A stretch of 52,757 nt of DNA, taken from assembly GCF_002099195.1 (NCBI RefSeq), contig NZ_NBYX01000035.1:1-52757 (forward strand), read 5' to 3'. The position numbers were made by a program, and so were the translations under genes. Below, piece by piece: positions 1-7,720 of this stretch (positions within the stretch are counted from its first letter, which is position 1; each line of letters opens with the position of its first letter). Source of the stretch: Burkholderia puraquae (GTDB lineage: Bacteria > Pseudomonadota > Gammaproteobacteria > Burkholderiales > Burkholderiaceae). The notes under the pieces were generated by a model. The model was not told where the DNA came from. It was given only the letters and a program-made list of their open reading frames with translations, and made no database searches.

Positions 1-134
1 TGCGACGTGCCGCCCGATGCGTCGGCGACCATGTAGATCTCGTAGTCGCCTTCGAGCATCGCGCACATGCGACGTGCCGCCCGATGCGTCGGCGACCATG
101 TAGATCTCGTAGTCGCCTTCGAGCATCGCGCACA
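1..134. repeat. 67-bp exact tandem duplication at the window edge
   Basis: Bases 1-67 and 68-134 are identical and directly adjacent. The unit lies inside the hydrolase gene on the minus strand. Because 67 is not a multiple of three, the second copy shifts that gene's frame. Its position at the first base of the window makes a contig-end assembly artefact likely, but a real replication-slippage duplication cannot be excluded from sequence alone. Confidence 0.95.
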
Positions 135-504
135 GTGCGAACGTGGTATTGCAGACTTCCGTCCACAGGCCCGATACGACCACCTTCTTGCGGCCGTTCG
201 CGGCGAGCGCGTCGCGCACCTTCTGGTCGTCCCACGAGTTCATCGACGTGCGTTCGAGCGTCTTCTGGTTCGGGAACACGTCGAGCAGCTCGGGATAGGT
301 ATGGCCCGAGAAGCTTTCGCTTTCGACCGTCGTGATCGTGGTCGGGATATTGAATACCTTCGCGGCCTTCGCAAGACCGACGACGTTGTTCTTCAGTGCC
401 TGGCGGTCGATCGACTGCACGCCGAACGCCATCTGCGGCTGCTGGTCGATGAAGATCAGCTGGCTGTTCTGCGGAGTAAGTACTTCAAGCTTCGGATTGC
501 TCAT
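1..504 (-). CDS. isochorismatase-family (YcaC-like) hydrolase, N-terminal part, frame disturbed by duplication
   Basis: Translation from the ATG at 504 gives a cysteine-hydrolase-fold protein: MSNPKLEVLTPQNSQLIFID (the early Asp of the family), a TTVESESFSGHTYPEL segment, and VSGLWTEVCNTTFALCAML, which holds the conserved nucleophilic Cys in the W-T-E-V-C context. These match the YcaC/isochorismatase-like group, usually about 200 residues. About 145 residues are readable before the 67-bp duplication shifts the frame after DASGGTS; the C-terminus lies outside the window. AAAGGA ends 10 bases before this ATG and only one base before the in-frame ATG at 513, so 504 is preferred. Substrate unknown; members of this group are often of undefined hydrolase activity. 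It is divergent from the XapX gene. Confidence 0.85.
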   Translation of the reverse strand, partial: MSNPKLEVLTPQNSQLIFIDQQPQMAFGVQSIDRQALKNNVVGLAKAAKVFNIPTTITTVESESFSGHTYPELLDVFPNQKTLERTSMNSWDDQKVRDALAANGRKKVVVSGLWTEVCNTTFALCAMLEGDYEIYMVADASGGTSHVRDARRRLRDLHGRRRIGRHVA

Positions 505-817
505 GGCGGTCATTTCCTTTGACGTGGAGAAGAATAAAGCCTGCCTCGCCGGCAAGCCGGGATTGGGGCGCCCGATGCGCTGTGCTGGGAGGTTTTCCTG
601 CCAACGTGCTCAATTCAATACGGAAAGCTCCAGCCATGCCAATTAATCGTTCTGTTTTAAAAAACCCGCAAAAAAAATCCTGAAAACTTCTTAAATCAAT
701 TGAATTGACACGCTGCACCGGAAATGACCTGATAGGCTATTTCTCGACTACGTCCGTTCATTGGCCTGGATTTATCCGAACATTTCCAAACGGTTGTCAT
801 TCACTTCAATTTATATT
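505..817. promoter_or_regulatory. divergent intergenic region with candidate promoter and LysR-type palindrome
   Basis: This 313-bp AT-richer stretch separates the hydrolase (minus) from the XapX gene (plus). TTGACA at 705-710 is a perfect -35 match, followed 18-20 bases later by GATAGG/TAGGCT around 731-738 as a weak -10, pointing right. A perfect palindrome TCAATTGA (696-703) abuts the -35 and is a possible site for the LysR regulator encoded at 1175. No gene seen. Confidence 0.4.
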
Positions 818-1099
818 ATGAAACCGTATATTTCCTCGATATTGGCCGGCATGCTTGCCGGCGCCGTCTACGCATTGATCGGCGTGCAATCGCCCGCTCC
901 GCCCACCATTGCGCTGGCCGGCCTGTTGGGCATCCTGGCCGGCGAACAGATCCTGCCGGTCGCTCGCCGGATGCTCGCGGGCATCCACCTGAAGGCCGCA
1001 TGGAGCGAGGCGAAGTGCAGCCAGCACATGTTCGGCCCGCTGCCCGGCGCCCAGCCGTCCAACGCCGCGGCGAAGCACCGCGGATCGACGCCGACCTGA
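818..1099 (+). CDS. XapX domain (DUF1427) small membrane protein
   Basis: The 93-residue product starts MKPYISSILAGMLAGAVYAL and carries two predicted hydrophobic helices (about residues 5-22 and 28-45) separated by the family signature GVQSPAPPTIALAGLLGILAGEQ. This is the XapX domain. The tail after residue 50 is polar and poorly conserved. An upstream in-frame start at 761 would add 19 residues without similarity to the family, so 818 is chosen, although no good ribosome binding site is visible for either. Function of XapX proteins is not established. Its setting between an isochorismatase-type hydrolase and a LysR gene suggests the three are co-regulated. Confidence 0.8.
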   Translation: MKPYISSILAGMLAGAVYALIGVQSPAPPTIALAGLLGILAGEQILPVARRMLAGIHLKAAWSEAKCSQHMFGPLPGAQPSNAAAKHRGSTPT

Positions 1100-1174
1100 C
1101 GGATCGTCATTGACTGGACAAAGCGGTTTCCGGCGTTAACATGGCAGCCCGACGTCCCGCCTGTGAAATCCAAC

Positions 1175-2083
1175 ATGAAGCTGTCATTCGAAGCGCTTGA
1201 AGCGCTGGACGCGATCGACCGCACCGGCACGTTCGCCGAAGCCGCGGAACGGCTGCATCGCGTACCGTCGGCCCTGACTTACCTCGTGCAAAAGCTCGAG
1301 GGCGACCTCGGCGTCGCACTGTTCGACCGCAGCGGACGCCGTGCGAAGCTCACGCATGCCGGCCGCGTCGTCGTCGAAGAGGGCCGGCGGCTTCTGCATG
1401 CGGCGGAACAGCTCGAACTCAAGGCGCAACGCGCGCAGCAAGGCTGGGAAACCGAGGTGCGCATCTGCATCGACGAGATCCTGCCGTTCGACGCGCTATG
1501 GCCTTACGTGCATGCGTTCTACGGGCTGGAAATGAACACGCGGCTGCGGCTCTCCACCGAAGTCCTCGGCGGTACCTGGGACGCACTGGTTTCGCGCCGC
1601 GCGGATCTCGTCGTCGGCGCGGTGGGCGAGCCGCCCGAACTGCCGGGCATCGTTGCGCGACCGATCGGCACGCTCAGGCACGTGTTCGCAGTCGCCCCCA
1701 CCCATCCGCTCGCTGCCCTGCCCGAACCGCTGACGGTGGCGTCGGTCGTCGAGCATCGCGGCGCCGTCATCAGCGACACGTCTCGCGAACTGCAGCCGCG
1801 CTCGATCGCCGTCAACGCCGGGCAGCCGACACTCGCGGTACCCACCCTGGCCGCCAAGCTGGCCGCGCAGTGCGAAGGACTCGCCGTGGGCATGCTGCCG
1901 GATTGCATCGCGGCTCGCGCCATCGTGCAGGGCAAGCTCGTCGCCCGCCAGGTGAGCGGCATGCGCGACACCACGCAGTGCTATCTCGCGTGGCGCGACG
2001 ACGAAGCCGGCCATGCGTTGCACTGGTGGGTCGAGCAGTTCGATCGGCCCGATCTCGTCGACCGGTTCCTCGCGCTTGCGTGA
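1175..2083 (+). CDS. LysR-family transcriptional regulator
   Basis: About 302 residues, the normal LysR length. The N-terminal winged helix-turn-helix is clear (residues 1-60: SFEALEALDAIDRTGTFAEA, SALTYLVQKLEGDLGVALF, then DRSGRRAKLTHAG), followed by a linker helix and a periplasmic-binding-like effector domain. A GTG at 1163 would add four residues; the ATG at 1175 puts the HTH in the usual place. It lies downstream of the XapX and hydrolase genes and probably controls them from the 505-817 region, where a short palindrome overlaps the promoter. Effector unknown. The gene ends about 110 bp before the convergent regulator at 2196. Confidence 0.93.
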   Translation: MKLSFEALEALDAIDRTGTFAEAAERLHRVPSALTYLVQKLEGDLGVALFDRSGRRAKLTHAGRVVVEEGRRLLHAAEQLELKAQRAQQGWETEVRICIDEILPFDALWPYVHAFYGLEMNTRLRLSTEVLGGTWDALVSRRADLVVGAVGEPPELPGIVARPIGTLRHVFAVAPTHPLAALPEPLTVASVVEHRGAVISDTSRELQPRSIAVNAGQPTLAVPTLAAKLAAQCEGLAVGMLPDCIAARAIVQGKLVARQVSGMRDTTQCYLAWRDDEAGHALHWWVEQFDRPDLVDRFLALA

Positions 2084-2195
2084 TCCCGCGGTGTCGGCCC
2101 GACGCCCCGTGAACGCACGGCATCGCCTTCCCGGGGCGCGCGTCCAGCGCCCTGCATCGAGCGCAAGGCCGTGAATGTGCCGGCCGCGCGCGCCG

Positions 2196-3989
2196 TCATC
2201 GGTCGCGCGGCAGCAGCTCGGTCTCCCCTGTCTCGCACGCGAGCGCACCCGCTTGCGGCCACGCGTCGCGAGCGGCGCCGCTCGACCCGGAGGATCGCGC
2301 GAGCGCCGCGTCATACGCGGCCAGCAACCGGGCACGCGCATCGGCACGCGCCGGCGTCGCATCGGGATCCCGCATCGCATCGAGCGCCGCGCGCGCGCGT
2401 TCCCGACACTCGTCGACGAGCGACAGGTCGAACAGGCACGGCACCGTCACGGCCGCCAGCGCGATGCCCGTTTCCGCATCGCCGTCGGGTGAAAATGCCC
2501 AGTCGAGCGCCGCGCGCAGATTACCGAGTTCGCTGCGAACCAGGTCGAGCCGCGATTGCGCCGGCAAGCCTTCGCCGCCCCCCGGCGCGAGCGTGAACAA
2601 GCGATGGAAGTAGTTCGCGTGCGCAAGCGCGGCCGCCGCACATTCCCCGTTGTTCGCGAGCTGCTGCAGTGCGTAGGCGCGCGTCGTCGTCAGCAGCCGG
2701 TAGCGCGGCACGCCGTGTGCATTCTCGACGCTCACGAGCGATTTCGACACGAGGCCGGCGATCGTGTCGAGAAGATCCGCGTCGATTGCGCCCGTCGTTC
2801 CGGCGACGCCGCGCACCGCGTCGATCGAAAAACCGTCGCGAAACACGCCAAGCCACCGCAGCAGCACGCGCTCCGCGTCCCCCAGCAAGCGGTCGCTCCA
2901 GTCGTACATGGCCTGCAGCGTCCGGTGGCGCGGCAATGCGGTGCGAAAACCGCTGGTCAGCAACCTGAAATGGTCGTCGAGATGCGCGGCCAGTACGTCG
3001 ATACCGAGCACGGCCGCACGGGCCGCGGCCAGTTCGATGGCCAGCGGCAGACCGTCGAGACGTCGGCAAACCGACGCCATCAGGGTCACACTGCTTTCGT
3101 CGAGCGGAAAGCGCGGGTCGGCGGCGCGCACGCGCGCCGCGAACAATTGCACCGCGCTCGTGCCCAGCGCCTCGGCTGCGCCGGCGTGCTCGCCCGGGAC
3201 ATCGAGCGGTGGAACCGGACACTGTCGCTCCCCGTGGGTGCGAAGCGCCTCGCGGCTGGTCGCCAGCACGCGCAGCCCGGCATCGGACTCGGTCAACACG
3301 GCGGCGATCCGTGCGGCCACGTCCAGCAGATGCTCGCAATTGTCGAGCACGAGCAACATCCTGCGATGCGCGACGCTCGCCAGCACCGCTTCGAGCGTCA
3401 GCGACCGGGCCGGCAGTGCGATGTCCAGGGCATCCGCCAGCGCGGCGGGAACGAATTGCGGGCACGCAACCGTTGCCAGCGACACGAACGCCGCACCATC
3501 CGGAAAGCGCGTCTCGGCCCGGATCGCGGCTTCGATCGCGACGCGTGTCTTGCCGATGCCGCCGGCACCGACCAGCGTCACGACGCGCGACGTGTCGAGC
3601 GCCGCGACGACGTCGGCCACCATCTGCTCCCGCCCCACGAGCGCCGTCGGCGCGGACACGAGCCGCGACGCCGCGGGACGCACGGGGGCGCCGCCTTCGG
3701 CTTGTCCGCCGACGAGCCGATAGCCGCGCCCCGGCACCGTGACGATCAGGTTCCGGTCGCGGGCCAGCGCCTTGCGCAACGACGCGATATGCACCTGCAG
3801 GTTGTTTTCCTCCACGATCGTGTGCGGCCACACACGCCGCATGATCTCGTCTTTCGAGACCAGCGCGCCATTTGCCTGAATCAGGAGTTCGAGAATTTCG
3901 AATGCCCGACTGCCGATGCGCAACAGTTTTCCGTTCGCGCGAATTTCACGTCTGTCGAGAGAGACGTGAAGCGTTCCAATGCGGATCAT
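2196..3989 (-). CDS. winged-helix (Trans_reg_C) / NB-ARC-type ATPase regulator, paralogue 1
   Basis: 597 residues. Residues 1-95 form an OmpR/PhoB-type winged helix (SRAFEILELLIQANGALVSK, ENNLQVHIASLRKAL, VPGRGYRL). A P-loop ATPase follows, with Walker A GAGGIGKT at 141-148, a Walker-B-like segment LLVLDNCEHLLD, and the sensor-like TSREAL that is typical of NB-ARC/STAND regulators. The C-terminal part is short and helical, so most of the repeat domain seen in paralogue 3 (25,546) is absent. No receiver domain is present, so activation is probably by ligand or partner binding with nucleotide exchange. Targets unknown. Its promoter should lie in the long gene-poor region after 3,990. Paralogues sit at 7,721 and 25,546. 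Confidence 0.88.
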   Translation of the reverse strand: MIRIGTLHVSLDRREIRANGKLLRIGSRAFEILELLIQANGALVSKDEIMRRVWPHTIVEENNLQVHIASLRKALARDRNLIVTVPGRGYRLVGGQAEGGAPVRPAASRLVSAPTALVGREQMVADVVAALDTSRVVTLVGAGGIGKTRVAIEAAIRAETRFPDGAAFVSLATVACPQFVPAALADALDIALPARSLTLEAVLASVAHRRMLLVLDNCEHLLDVAARIAAVLTESDAGLRVLATSREALRTHGERQCPVPPLDVPGEHAGAAEALGTSAVQLFAARVRAADPRFPLDESSVTLMASVCRRLDGLPLAIELAAARAAVLGIDVLAAHLDDHFRLLTSGFRTALPRHRTLQAMYDWSDRLLGDAERVLLRWLGVFRDGFSIDAVRGVAGTTGAIDADLLDTIAGLVSKSLVSVENAHGVPRYRLLTTTRAYALQQLANNGECAAAALAHANYFHRLFTLAPGGGEGLPAQSRLDLVRSELGNLRAALDWAFSPDGDAETGIALAAVTVPCLFDLSLVDECRERARAALDAMRDPDATPARADARARLLAAYDAALARSSGSSGAARDAWPQAGALACETGETELLPRDR

Positions 3990-4598
3990 GGGAATGTCTA
4001 ATCAATGGCATTTATCGATGCCCTCTCCAAAGCGACATCGATTTGACCCCCATGCTACGGCATTTGCCGCGCATATTGATTCGAATGATTAGAATTGAAA
4101 GAGCAAATTTTTTGAATTGTCGAAATCCGTGCGCCGCGCGCCCTCTCAACGCGACACGACACCGTGTCATCCAGGCGGGACACGGGGCGCGGCGATTCGC
4201 CGGTAAATCGTTTATTCATGAAAAAACAAGCACCGATTCGAATTTCATTTTTCTCCCGCATCGATTGACACGGGCATCCGGGCGCGCGACGTTTGCACTG
4301 CCTCGTGCGCGGTTCGGAATGGGTCGGATCGTCATCGCCATGAATCCCGCGCGTCGGCACGTCGAACCGGCCGAGATTCATCCTGAAATCGGATGCCGAC
4401 AATGCACCGACACAATTGCGCGTGCCCTTCAATCGGGCCTGCAGCGTCATGCACGAAGTCCGGTCGAGCGCGGCGCGCGAGGTCGTCCAATCCGCCCGGT
4501 TCGAACCGGTGCACAACGGCCAGAAGTGCTCGAAGCATGCGGCGCGGCCCGCGACGCTCGCCGCGCGAATGCCGTCGATGGCCGGCGGTACGCCCCGG
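3990..4598. other. 609-bp gene-poor region upstream of regulator 1
   Basis: I see no convincing gene here. The first 270 bp are clearly AT-richer than the neighbourhood (AATTTTTTGAATTG, TTTATTCATG, AATTTCATTTTTC), as expected of promoter DNA. GATTCGAAT, which contains the palindrome ATTCGAAT, occurs twice (4078-4086 and 4235-4243) and could be a pair of operator sites. The GC-rich part from 4,300 gives open frames on both strands, but none has a recognisable protein family or a credible start. Confidence 0.5.
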
Positions 4599-5042
4599 TC
4601 ACGAACGGGACATCCTGACGATGAACCGGTCCAGTTCGGACGCGAGAATCGCTTCCCAGCAATTCGCGGGACGCTTCGATCCGCGCCACTGCGGCTTGTA
4701 GATCGCATCGCCGTGGCGAATCGGCTGGCCGGTCAGCGCGCAACGCCCCAGCGAGCGGGACTTTGCGCTGATCCAGCGCTGCTCGTCATACCGGCAGTGC
4801 GTCGGATCGCTCCACGACACGAGTACCGACGAATCGGTCTGCCGCTCGACCGCGACGATCGCGCACCGGCAGCGTGCGCCACTGCTTGACGCAGCATGTG
4901 CGTCGTCGCGATGACGGCGGCGCGCGACGTCGCGGCCGCGAAGATTCGACGGCGCGCAGCGGCTGGCACCGGGCGACGGGTCGAGCAGCGTCATCACGTG
5001 CTCCCAGCGATCGAATGCGTCCATGGCGGCATATCCAGGCAA
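4599..5042 (-). CDS. DUF3331 family protein
   Basis: 147 residues with the Burkholderia-type DUF3331 pattern: RCRCAIVAVERQTDSSVLVS, then WSDPTHCRYDEQRW, then GRCALTGQPIRHGDAIYKP and a C-terminal NCWEAILASELDRFI. Two Cys residues in the CxLTG and NCW contexts suggest a small zinc- or disulfide-stabilised fold, but this is inference. Function is unknown for the family. Starts at 5042 (MPGYAAM), 5024 (MDAFDRWEHVM) and 4994 (MTLLDP, preceded by GGGAG) are all possible; relatives often begin with a D-x-W-E-H segment, which favours 5024 or 5042. It is divergent from the chloroperoxidase gene. Confidence 0.7.
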   Translation of the reverse strand: MPGYAAMDAFDRWEHVMTLLDPSPGASRCAPSNLRGRDVARRRHRDDAHAASSSGARCRCAIVAVERQTDSSVLVSWSDPTHCRYDEQRWISAKSRSLGRCALTGQPIRHGDAIYKPQWRGSKRPANCWEAILASELDRFIVRMSRS

Positions 5043-5225
5043 ATGGCGAGAGATTCGGACGTTTCGCGCCCGAGCCCATCGCGGTCGTCACCCACCGGCA
5101 CGAACCGGCAGCGACCCGCGACGGGACGACTCGATGCTGACGATAGCGGGCGGCCGCTGAAGAGTCTTGATTCGCCGGCTTAATTCTTCTGGCAGCCCCG
5201 CACGCGCAGCGCGCGTCATGACCCG

Positions 5226-5279
5226 TTCATGAAAATTCAGCCGGATTTCAGTACAGGCCGCATGGCCGCGCGATAGGCT
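5226..5279 (+). promoter_or_regulatory. TTCA(G/T) triple direct-repeat promoter of the chloroperoxidase gene (site A)
   Basis: TTCAT at 5226, TTCAG at 5236 and TTCAG at 5247 have start-to-start spacings of 10 and 11 bp. A weak -10, TAGGCT, lies at 5274-5279, 27 bp after the start of the last repeat. The cytochrome-operon promoter (14637-14689) has the same repeat spacing and a TAGACT -10 at 26 bp. The layout fits an activator bound next to and upstream of -35. Predicted untranslated leader about 140 nt. Confidence 0.55.
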
Positions 5280-5425
5280 CCCGTCGACGTTCGTTCGCTC
5301 CCCTCGTGCGCCTGCCGGTGCACGAGCACGATCGCACGCCGACTGCCGGCGAGATGGCCGCATGCCGGCAGATCCGGACATCCATTCCACGCGGCATCGT
5401 TCCACCGCACGTTCAAGGAGCCTCA

Positions 5426-6397
5426 ATGCGTCCCGCAGATATCGACGCCGTCCCCTCGGCGCGCCGCCGAGACATGCTGCTCGCCGGCGCGACCGCCGTT
5501 GCAGCCGCCGCGCTGCCGGCCGCCGCCGCTGCCGCCCCCCAACACGCTGTTTCCGCCCATCAAGGAGCCCATGCGATGAACACGATCACCACGAAAGACG
5601 GTACGCAGATCTATTTCAAGGACTGGGGCAGCGGCCGCCCGGTCGTCTTCTCGCACGGCTGGCCGCTGTGTGCCGATGCCTGGGATGCGCAGATGCTGTT
5701 CCTGGTGCAGCACGGCTACCGCGTGATCGCGCACGATCGCCGCGGTCACGGCCGGTCGAGCCAGCCGTCGCAGGGCAATGACATGGATACCTACGCGGAC
5801 GACCTCGCCGCGCTGATGAATGCGCTCGACCTGCACGAGGCAACGCTCGTCGGCCACTCCACCGGCGGCGGCGAAGTCGCGCACTACATCGGCCGCCACG
5901 GCACGAAGCGCGTGTCGAAGGCCGTGCTGATCGGCGCCGTGCCGCCGCAGATGGTGAAATCCCCGTCCAATCCCGGCGGCCTGCCGATGGACGTATTCGA
6001 CGGTATCCGCAAGAACGTCGCCGAAAACCGTTCGCAGTTCTACAAGGATCTCGCCGTGCCGTTCTTCGGCTTCAATCGTCCCGACGCGAAGGTGTCGCAG
6101 GGCACGATCGACGCATTCTGGGCACAAGGGATGATGGGCAGCGTGTATGGCCAGTATCTGTGCGTGAAGGAATTCTCCGAGGTCGACTACACCGAGGACC
6201 TGAAGAAGATCGACGTCCCGACGCTGATCCTGCACGGCGACGACGACCAGATCGTGCCGATCGACGATTCCGCACGCCTGTCCGCGAAGATCGTGAAGCA
6301 CGCGCAACTCAAGGTCATTCCCGGCGGCTCGCACGGCATGTGCGTCGTCGACGCGGAGCGAATCAACGCCGAACTGCTCGCGTTCCTGAAGGCGTAA
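5426..6397 (+). CDS. alpha/beta hydrolase, non-haem chloroperoxidase type, with Tat-like leader
   Basis: 323 residues from the ATG at 5426, which has AAGGAG six bases upstream. The catalytic domain starts at MNTITTKDGTQIYFKDWGSG (internal ATG at 5577) and shows the oxyanion/HGWP segment FSHGWPLCADAW, the nucleophile elbow GHSTGGGE, the acid Asp in LILHGDDDQIVP and the catalytic His in GGSHGM, all typical of bacterial cofactor-free haloperoxidases and esterases. The 50 residues in front are an add-on: SARRRDMLLAG followed by an alanine-rich hydrophobic stretch, resembling a twin-arginine signal. The internal start also has its own AAGGAG (5563-5568), so both an exported and a cytosolic form are possible. 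Probably controlled through the repeats at 5226-5251. Confidence 0.88.
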   Translation: MRPADIDAVPSARRRDMLLAGATAVAAAALPAAAAAAPQHAVSAHQGAHAMNTITTKDGTQIYFKDWGSGRPVVFSHGWPLCADAWDAQMLFLVQHGYRVIAHDRRGHGRSSQPSQGNDMDTYADDLAALMNALDLHEATLVGHSTGGGEVAHYIGRHGTKRVSKAVLIGAVPPQMVKSPSNPGGLPMDVFDGIRKNVAENRSQFYKDLAVPFFGFNRPDAKVSQGTIDAFWAQGMMGSVYGQYLCVKEFSEVDYTEDLKKIDVPTLILHGDDDQIVPIDDSARLSAKIVKHAQLKVIPGGSHGMCVVDAERINAELLAFLKA

Positions 6398-6430
6398 ACG
6401 TTGCCGTACGGCGCGCCGGGCAGCGCGCCC

Positions 6431-6455
6431 TTCAGCTCGTTTCAGGAATTTTCAG
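6431..6455. repeat. three TTCAG repeats at exact 10-bp period (site C)
   Basis: TTCAG occurs at 6431, 6441 and 6451, one helical turn apart, between the 3' ends of the chloroperoxidase gene and the convergent response-regulator gene. It resembles the repeats at 5226 and 14637, but no promoter follows it here, so its role is unclear (auxiliary binding site, or relic). Confidence 0.5.
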
Positions 6456-6537
6456 GCCGGCGCCACCTGGCTGCCGCGCGCGTCGATGCAGGATGGCCGC
6501 CGGCCCAGCGCCGGTCACGCACGGCGCGCGCGCCGGC

Positions 6538-7179
6538 TCATGCGGGCACGCCGCCCGGGCGCACGCCCAGCGCTTCGGCCTGCCGCACGAGATCCGGCAG
6601 CGTGCGCACCTGCATCTTCTTCATGACCTGCGCCCGGTGCACCTTCACCGTGATTTCCTGCAGGCCGAGGTGCGACGCGATCTGCTTGTTCATCAGACCC
6701 GCGACCACATGGCTCATCACCTCGCGTTCGCGCGGCGTCAACGACGCGTAGGCTTGACGCAGCTCGCGCAGCGCGCGATCGCGCACGAGACGCTCGCGGT
6801 CCCCGGCCAGTGCGCGGCCGACGGCATCGAGCATCGCGTCGTCTTCGAACGGCTTCGTCAGGAAGTCGAGTGCGCCGCCCTTCATCGCCTTGACCGTCGT
6901 GGCGACGTCACCGTAGCCCGTCATGAACAGGATGGGCACGTTCAGCCCCGTGCGCACCGCTTCCTCCTGAACGGCCAGCCCGCTCTCGCCGGCAAGACGC
7001 AAGTCGAGGATCAGGCAGCTCGCCACATCGGGCCGCTCGAACGCGAGAAACGCCTGCGACGACGCGAAGGTCTCGACGCGAAAACCGGCCGAACGCAACA
7101 GCCCGCTCAATGCGCGCCGCAGCGTTTCATCGTCGTCGACCACATAGACGATCGACGTCATGTCCGGCGTGCTTGCCAT
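6538..7179 (-). CDS. FixJ/NarL-type response regulator
   Basis: 213 residues from the ATG at 7179. Receiver domain at about residues 9-125: acidic pocket VVDDDE, phospho-acceptor Asp59 in LILDLRLAGESG, Thr in FMTGYGD, and the conserved Lys in FLTKPFEDD, the pattern of FixJ-like receivers. A LuxR-type HTH follows at about 145-205 (LTPREREVMSHVVAGLMNKQ, then EITVKVHRAQVMKKM). The earlier in-frame start at 7254 adds residues with no receiver homology. Its likely partner kinase is the large sensor encoded at 9515. It is the best candidate to bind the TTCAG repeats at 5226 and 14637, though this is inference. Confidence 0.93.
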   Translation of the reverse strand: MASTPDMTSIVYVVDDDETLRRALSGLLRSAGFRVETFASSQAFLAFERPDVASCLILDLRLAGESGLAVQEEAVRTGLNVPILFMTGYGDVATTVKAMKGGALDFLTKPFEDDAMLDAVGRALAGDRERLVRDRALRELRQAYASLTPREREVMSHVVAGLMNKQIASHLGLQEITVKVHRAQVMKKMQVRTLPDLVRQAEALGVRPGGVPA

Positions 7180-7278
7180 TGCTTTCCCTGTGTAGGCGTT
7201 CCGTTGATTCTCGAATGATAAACGAGCCCGGCGCCCCGCGAAAACGCCGCGCAACCGTGGCGTGGCCGGTCGACGGCG

Positions 7279-7650
7279 TCACGCAGGACGCCCGCCCGCT
7301 GCGATCTGGTCGATCAGATCGATCATATCGTCCGATGGAAACGGCTTGCGCAGAAACGCGACCGCGCCGTGCGCGAATGCGCGCCGGACCGATTCGTCAT
7401 CGCCGTGCGACGACATCAGGATGACCGGAACCGTCGCGTTGCGCTGAACCAGCTGGCGCTGGACGTCGAGGCCGCTCATCCCTTTCATCTTCAAGTCGAT
7501 CAGCACGCAAATCGCGTCGTCCGGCGGGCCGCTCGCGAGGAATTCCTCGCCCGATGCAAACGGCAACGCCGTATAGCCAGCCGATTTCAACAGGCTGGCG
7601 AGACTCTTGCGAACCGACGCATCGTCATCGATGACGCACACAATGCCCAT
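7279..7650 (-). CDS. stand-alone response-regulator receiver protein
   Basis: 123 residues, a complete CheY-like receiver and nothing else. It begins MGIVCVIDDDASVRKSLASL, with phospho-acceptor Asp52 in VLIDLKMKGMSG, the Ser/Thr position in VILMSSHGD, and Lys in FLRKPFPSDD. It ends about 100 bp upstream of the FixJ-type regulator and starts about 70 bp downstream of the regulator at 7721, all on the minus strand, so the three may be one transcript. A lone receiver beside a full response regulator and one hybrid-like kinase suggests it acts as a phosphate sink or phosphorelay intermediate; that is inference. Confidence 0.9.
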   Translation of the reverse strand: MGIVCVIDDDASVRKSLASLLKSAGYTALPFASGEEFLASGPPDDAICVLIDLKMKGMSGLDVQRQLVQRNATVPVILMSSHGDDESVRRAFAHGAVAFLRKPFPSDDMIDLIDQIAAGGRPA

Positions 7651-7720
7651 GTAATGAAAACCCGAAATCCTTGTCAATCCGGACCATCGCGACGCCGCTC
7701 GAGCGGTATCGACAGACGTA

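Noticed and set aside
4055..4708. Minus-strand open frame of about 217 codons
   Set aside because: It runs through AT-rich promoter-like sequence and the DUF3331 gene in another frame; no recognisable domain, no ribosome binding site, and unnatural composition.
6398..6537. Bidirectional terminator between chloroperoxidase and response-regulator genes
   Set aside because: A 6-bp stem (GGCGCG/CGCGCC near 6411-6430) exists but is short and without a U-tract; the region is better described by the TTCAG array.
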